Source of the DNA: Firmicutes bacterium UBA1065
GTDB taxonomy: Bacteria > Bacillota > Clostridia > Tissierellales > Sedimentibacteraceae
Assembly: GCA_002316225.1 (NCBI GenBank)
Contig: DCDC01000022.1
Span: 1 to 7,883, forward strand
Length of the DNA stretch: 7,883 nucleotides
Reading direction: 5' to 3'
Positions 5,288 through 7,883 of the stretch are shown piece after piece. The notes beneath the pieces were generated by a model. That model ran no database searches. It was not told where the DNA came from and saw nothing but the letters and a program-made list of their open reading frames with translations. Position numbers and translations under genes: made by a program. The first letter of the stretch is position 1, and each line of letters begins with the position of its first letter.

Positions 5288-6847
5288 ATGAGAAGAATCG
5301 TATTATTTATAATCATATTAATGCTGTTATTGATTGGCTGCTCCGCATTTTCCAGGGTATCCGAAATTGAAGCCATAAATTTGCAAACCGGCGACAAGGT
5401 GGTAATTTCAAAAGAAAGCAAGGACGCGGATGTAATTTTATATGCGGTGAACAAGAAGGAAAAATCCAATAAAGATGTATCTTCCCTGCCCAATTACGAA
5501 ATCAGGCTTAAAAAAGAAAATAATCAAGAAGAAGTCATTAACCTTTACTTTGATTTGGACGACCAAACCGCCTACCTGCAAAAGGGAGAAGACTTGTACA
5601 AGGTAAGGGACAAGGCAGCAAAAGACTTGTTTTTAAGCGATGTTTTTTCCTATATTTATGTTTCTGCAATGTATGATTCATATATTGAACTGAATGGGGA
5701 AATACACAGGCCTGATACGGAATATAACTGGACCGGTAAAAATATTGGAGGCCGATTTGTAAACAACCAGGGGATAACAGAAGGAAACCCTGAAGATAAT
5801 AAGATTTCCATATCGCCAAATGATACCCTGGACATAAAGCATGAAAAGGAGCCTGATAAGCAAACAATAAGGATTTATGACCAGGAGAACCTGATAAATA
5901 CTGGCAAAGACTTAAAGGACCTCATCAGCAAAATAGGAAGGGATGGTGTATACTTAATAGAATGTGAAAGCCAGTGGCACTATAAGGAAGATTCCTCCGC
6001 CTATGGCAAAAAGACGATTAAGTTCAGCGTTTCTGTTGATGTACCTGCAGATATTAATATAATGACGAAAGAAAACTATCCCGGCAATATCTTGTTGATT
6101 TCCATAGATAACTTAAATGCCGATGAAAGTGTCAGATTAATTACGGACGCTGTTAAAACCGACAATGATATTTATTCCTACAAGGATAGACACTATTATA
6201 TGATTCCCATAGACCTCTATACCCAGCCTGGTGAGTATAAGGTAAGGGCCCTTGTTAATGAAGGTAGAGAAGATGAATATATATTGGAAAAAACCCTGAC
6301 TGTATCGCAAAAAAGCTTTAAGACCCAATATCTTACGGTCAGTGAGGAAATGAATGAAACCCATAATGACAATGCTGCCATATATGAATTTGCCCAGCTT
6401 GTAAAGCCGGCAAGAACCGTTTCTGCAAAAGAAAAGCTTTGGGAAGGCAGGTTTATCATGCCCGTCGAAGGGGAACTGACAACAGATTTTGCTGAAATAA
6501 GATACGTAAATAATGAACCCTCATCATCAAGACATTCAGGCCTTGACTTGGCTGCCCCAAAAGGCACTCCCGTCCTGGCTCCCAATAAGGGTATTGTTAC
6601 CTTTGCCATGGAGGGACTTCTTTCTCCCGGCAATACGGTTGTTATAGACCATGGAATGGGGCTTTTCACTTCTTATTATCACCTGGATACCATTAATGTG
6701 AAAAAGGGAGATGAGGTCAAAAAGGGAGATATAATCGGAACTGTCGGATCCACGGGATTTTCAACCGGGCCTCATCTGCATTATGCAGTGAGCATATACA
6801 ATACCTATGTGAATCCGTATCAAATCTTGAACGGGATAATTGATTAA
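5288..6847 (+). CDS. M23 (LytM-type) zinc endopeptidase lipoprotein
   Basis: This is a predicted cell-wall hydrolase that would cleave peptide cross-bridges in peptidoglycan from the outer face of the membrane. Residues 1-17 are a signal peptide with lipobox LIGC, giving lipid-anchored Cys18. Residues 25-120 form a small domain reminiscent of YhfM/DUF5301-like lipoprotein domains (tentative). Residues about 141-251 and 252-361 look like two beta-rich, Ig-like modules often found before clostridial M23 domains. The C-terminal M23 domain (about 386-515) is complete. Zinc ligands are His416 and Asp420 in HSGLD and His498 in the HLH motif, with catalytic His465 (YYHLD) and His496. With every active-site residue present, it is probably an active enzyme rather than an EnvC/NlpD-type activator. 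GAGGA (5276-5280) lies 7 nt before the ATG. It sits alone between a terminator and the NfeD gene, and its substrate bond and cellular role cannot be read from sequence. Confidence 0.9.
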   Translation: MRRIVLFIIILMLLLIGCSAFSRVSEIEAINLQTGDKVVISKESKDADVILYAVNKKEKSNKDVSSLPNYEIRLKKENNQEEVINLYFDLDDQTAYLQKGEDLYKVRDKAAKDLFLSDVFSYIYVSAMYDSYIELNGEIHRPDTEYNWTGKNIGGRFVNNQGITEGNPEDNKISISPNDTLDIKHEKEPDKQTIRIYDQENLINTGKDLKDLISKIGRDGVYLIECESQWHYKEDSSAYGKKTIKFSVSVDVPADINIMTKENYPGNILLISIDNLNADESVRLITDAVKTDNDIYSYKDRHYYMIPIDLYTQPGEYKVRALVNEGREDEYILEKTLTVSQKSFKTQYLTVSEEMNETHNDNAAIYEFAQLVKPARTVSAKEKLWEGRFIMPVEGELTTDFAEIRYVNNEPSSSRHSGLDLAAPKGTPVLAPNKGIVTFAMEGLLSPGNTVVIDHGMGLFTSYYHLDTINVKKGDEVKKGDIIGTVGSTGFSTGPHLHYAVSIYNTYVNPYQILNGIID

Positions 6848-6852
6848 TACTG

Positions 6853-6879
6853 TTTACGTGTTTTGTTTGGTGGTATATT
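6853..6879 (+). promoter_or_regulatory. Candidate promoter of the NfeD-SPFH genes
   Basis: An extended -10 element TGGTATATT (6871-6879) is preceded at 15 nt by a weak -35-like TTTACG (6853-6858). No terminator hairpin is visible between the M23 stop codon and this site, so read-through from the M23 gene is equally possible. Confidence 0.4.
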
Positions 6880-6906
6880 ATTAATACTAAGCACTAGGAG
6901 GTTTCA

Positions 6907-7338
6907 ATGGAATATGTAGGATATGCCTGGTTGGGGTTAGTGGTTGCCTGTGTAATTATAGAGGCTCTTACAGTTAGTTTGACAACAATATGGTTTGCTG
7001 TCGGCGCCCTTGTTGCATGGCTGGTTTACTTGACCGGTCCGGATATTCAAGCACAAATAGTGGTATTCTTGCTGGTTTCCATAGTATGTCTCATATTTAC
7101 GAGGCCCATAGCAATGAAAAAATTTAAGGTGGGAAGATTCAAGACAAATGCCGAATCCTTGATTGGCCGGTCTTTTAAAGTTGAATCAACAATTGACAAT
7201 ATAAATAACACCGGAACGGTGAAGGTGAATGGACAAATTTGGTCTGCCAGGTCCCTGGATGACCAGGTGATAGAAAAGGATGAAATTGTTGTGGTAAGGA
7301 ATATTGTAGGCGTTAAGCTCATAGTTGAAAGAAAATAA
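6907..7338 (+). CDS. NfeD family membrane protein, short form with OB-fold domain
   Basis: This small membrane protein is the usual partner of SPFH/band 7 proteins, as YbbJ is of QmcA in Escherichia coli. The 143-residue product has hydrophobic segments near 5-22, 26-43 and 49-65, then a soluble C-terminal beta-barrel (about 84-141) with the NfeD pattern LIGRSFKV, then GTVKVNGQIWSARS, then IVVVRNIVGVKLIVE. It lacks the N-terminal ClpP-like serine protease domain of long NfeD proteins, so it should be non-proteolytic. AGGAGG (6896-6901) lies 5 nt upstream of the ATG. The SPFH gene begins 9 nt after its stop codon, so the two are almost certainly co-transcribed. The pair is thought to organise or stabilise membrane microdomains; the precise function of NfeD here is not known. 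Confidence 0.9.
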   Translation: MEYVGYAWLGLVVACVIIEALTVSLTTIWFAVGALVAWLVYLTGPDIQAQIVVFLLVSIVCLIFTRPIAMKKFKVGRFKTNAESLIGRSFKVESTIDNINNTGTVKVNGQIWSARSLDDQVIEKDEIVVVRNIVGVKLIVERK

Positions 7339-7347
7339 GGAGGAAAT

Positions 7348-7883
7348 ATGGAGTATTTGGGATTTATCATACTGTTAGCATTGGTAGTAGCATTGCTGGC
7401 AGCAAATATCAGGATAGTACCACAGGCCCATGCCTATGTTATAGAGCGTTTGGGAGCTTATCAGGCAACATGGAGCGTTGGAATACACATGAAGGTTCCC
7501 TTGATTGACAGGGTAGTCAAAAAAATCTCTCTTAAGGAGCAGGTAATTGATTTTCCGCCACAGCCTGTCATCACAAAGGATAATGTAACCATGCAGATAG
7601 ATACGGTTATATTCTTTCAGATTACCGACCCTAAGTATTACACTTACGGAGTTGAAAGACCCATATCGGCAATTGACTATTTGACTCAAACCACATTAAG
7701 AAATATTATCGGTGATTTGGAACTCGATGAAACGCTGACTTCAAGAGAAATAATAAACACAAAGATGCGGGCGGTCCTGGACGATGCCACCGATTCCTGG
7801 GGGATTAAGATTAATCGTGTTGAAGTTAAAAACATATTGCCACCCAAGGAAATACAAACTGCAATGGAAAAGCAGATGAAGGC
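7348..7883 (+). CDS. SPFH/band 7 (paraslipin, QmcA-like) protein, 3' end outside window
   Basis: This is a stomatin/prohibitin-family scaffold protein that oligomerises at the membrane. The window holds the first 178 codons, and the frame is still open at the end. An N-terminal membrane anchor (about 4-19) is followed by the band 7 domain with the paraslipin hallmarks VPQAHAYVIERLGAY (24-38), QPVITKDNVTMQID (72-85), FFQITDPKYYTYG (89-101) and WGIKINRVEVKNILPP (151-166). The last visible residues, EIQTAMEKQMK, begin the helical region that usually continues as a coiled coil. AAGGAGG (7337-7343) overlaps the NfeD stop codon and lies 4 nt before ATG 7348. The adjacency with a short NfeD matches the conserved qmcA-ybbJ pairing, with gene order reversed relative to a qmcA-first layout. 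It may help membrane domain formation or protease regulation; that is family knowledge, not seen here. Confidence 0.93.
   Translation, partial: MEYLGFIILLALVVALLAANIRIVPQAHAYVIERLGAYQATWSVGIHMKVPLIDRVVKKISLKEQVIDFPPQPVITKDNVTMQIDTVIFFQITDPKYYTYGVERPISAIDYLTQTTLRNIIGDLELDETLTSREIINTKMRAVLDDATDSWGIKINRVEVKNILPPKEIQTAMEKQMK

Noticed and set aside
6217..6669. 150-codon open frame on the - strand opposite the M23 gene, and other - strand frames throughout
   Set aside because: They are antisense shadows of strongly recognisable + strand genes, without ribosome binding sites or protein-like features.
1..7883. CRISPR array, tRNA, rRNA, phage or transposase genes
   Set aside because: No regularly spaced repeats, cloverleaf signals, rRNA-like tracts or mobile-element proteins were seen; the only repeat-like element is the small palindrome at 1505-1559.

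Overview
The window is a low-G+C Gram-positive segment, most likely from an anaerobic Clostridia-type Firmicute. This rests on AT-rich intergenic DNA with strong AGGAGG ribosome binding sites, frequent ATA, AGA and AGG codons, two lipoprotein signal peptides, a purine riboswitch with an intrinsic terminator, and an NfeD/SPFH pair. No species can be named from the sequence alone. All seven credible genes lie on the + strand.

Region 1 (1-5219) is a purine uptake locus. A promoter (105-133) leads into a purine riboswitch aptamer of the guanine class (158-226; C219 is the discriminating base), followed by an intrinsic terminator (243-272). Downstream are a BMP/Med-family substrate-binding lipoprotein (311-1471), a fused two-domain ABC ATPase (1615-3150) and two permeases (3143-4225 and 4227-5177). 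This is the gene set of the Bacillus NupNOPQ (YufNOPQ) guanosine importer family. A second strong terminator (1478-1507) and a palindromic repeat (1505-1559) separate the binding-protein gene from the ATPase gene. The ATPase and permease genes are tightly coupled: an 8-nt overlap, then a 1-nt gap. The transport operon ends in a terminator at 5185-5219. Logic inferred from the layout: when guanine or hypoxanthine is plentiful the aptamer folds, the leader terminator forms and the importer is shut off.

Region 2 (5220-6847) holds one gene, a 519-residue lipoprotein with a complete C-terminal M23 (LytM) zinc endopeptidase domain and a long N-terminal region of non-catalytic domains. It has its own candidate promoter and no evident functional link to the transporter.

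Region 3 (6848-7883) carries a short NfeD membrane protein followed 9 nt later by an SPFH/band 7 (paraslipin, QmcA-like) gene that runs off the window. The two probably act together in membrane-domain organisation.

Nothing here looks like a wholly new system. The most informative points are the guanine-class riboswitch controlling a BMP-type ABC importer, the unusual ligand-site motif of the binding protein compared with PnrA/NupN, and the terminator plus repeat inserted inside the transport operon.
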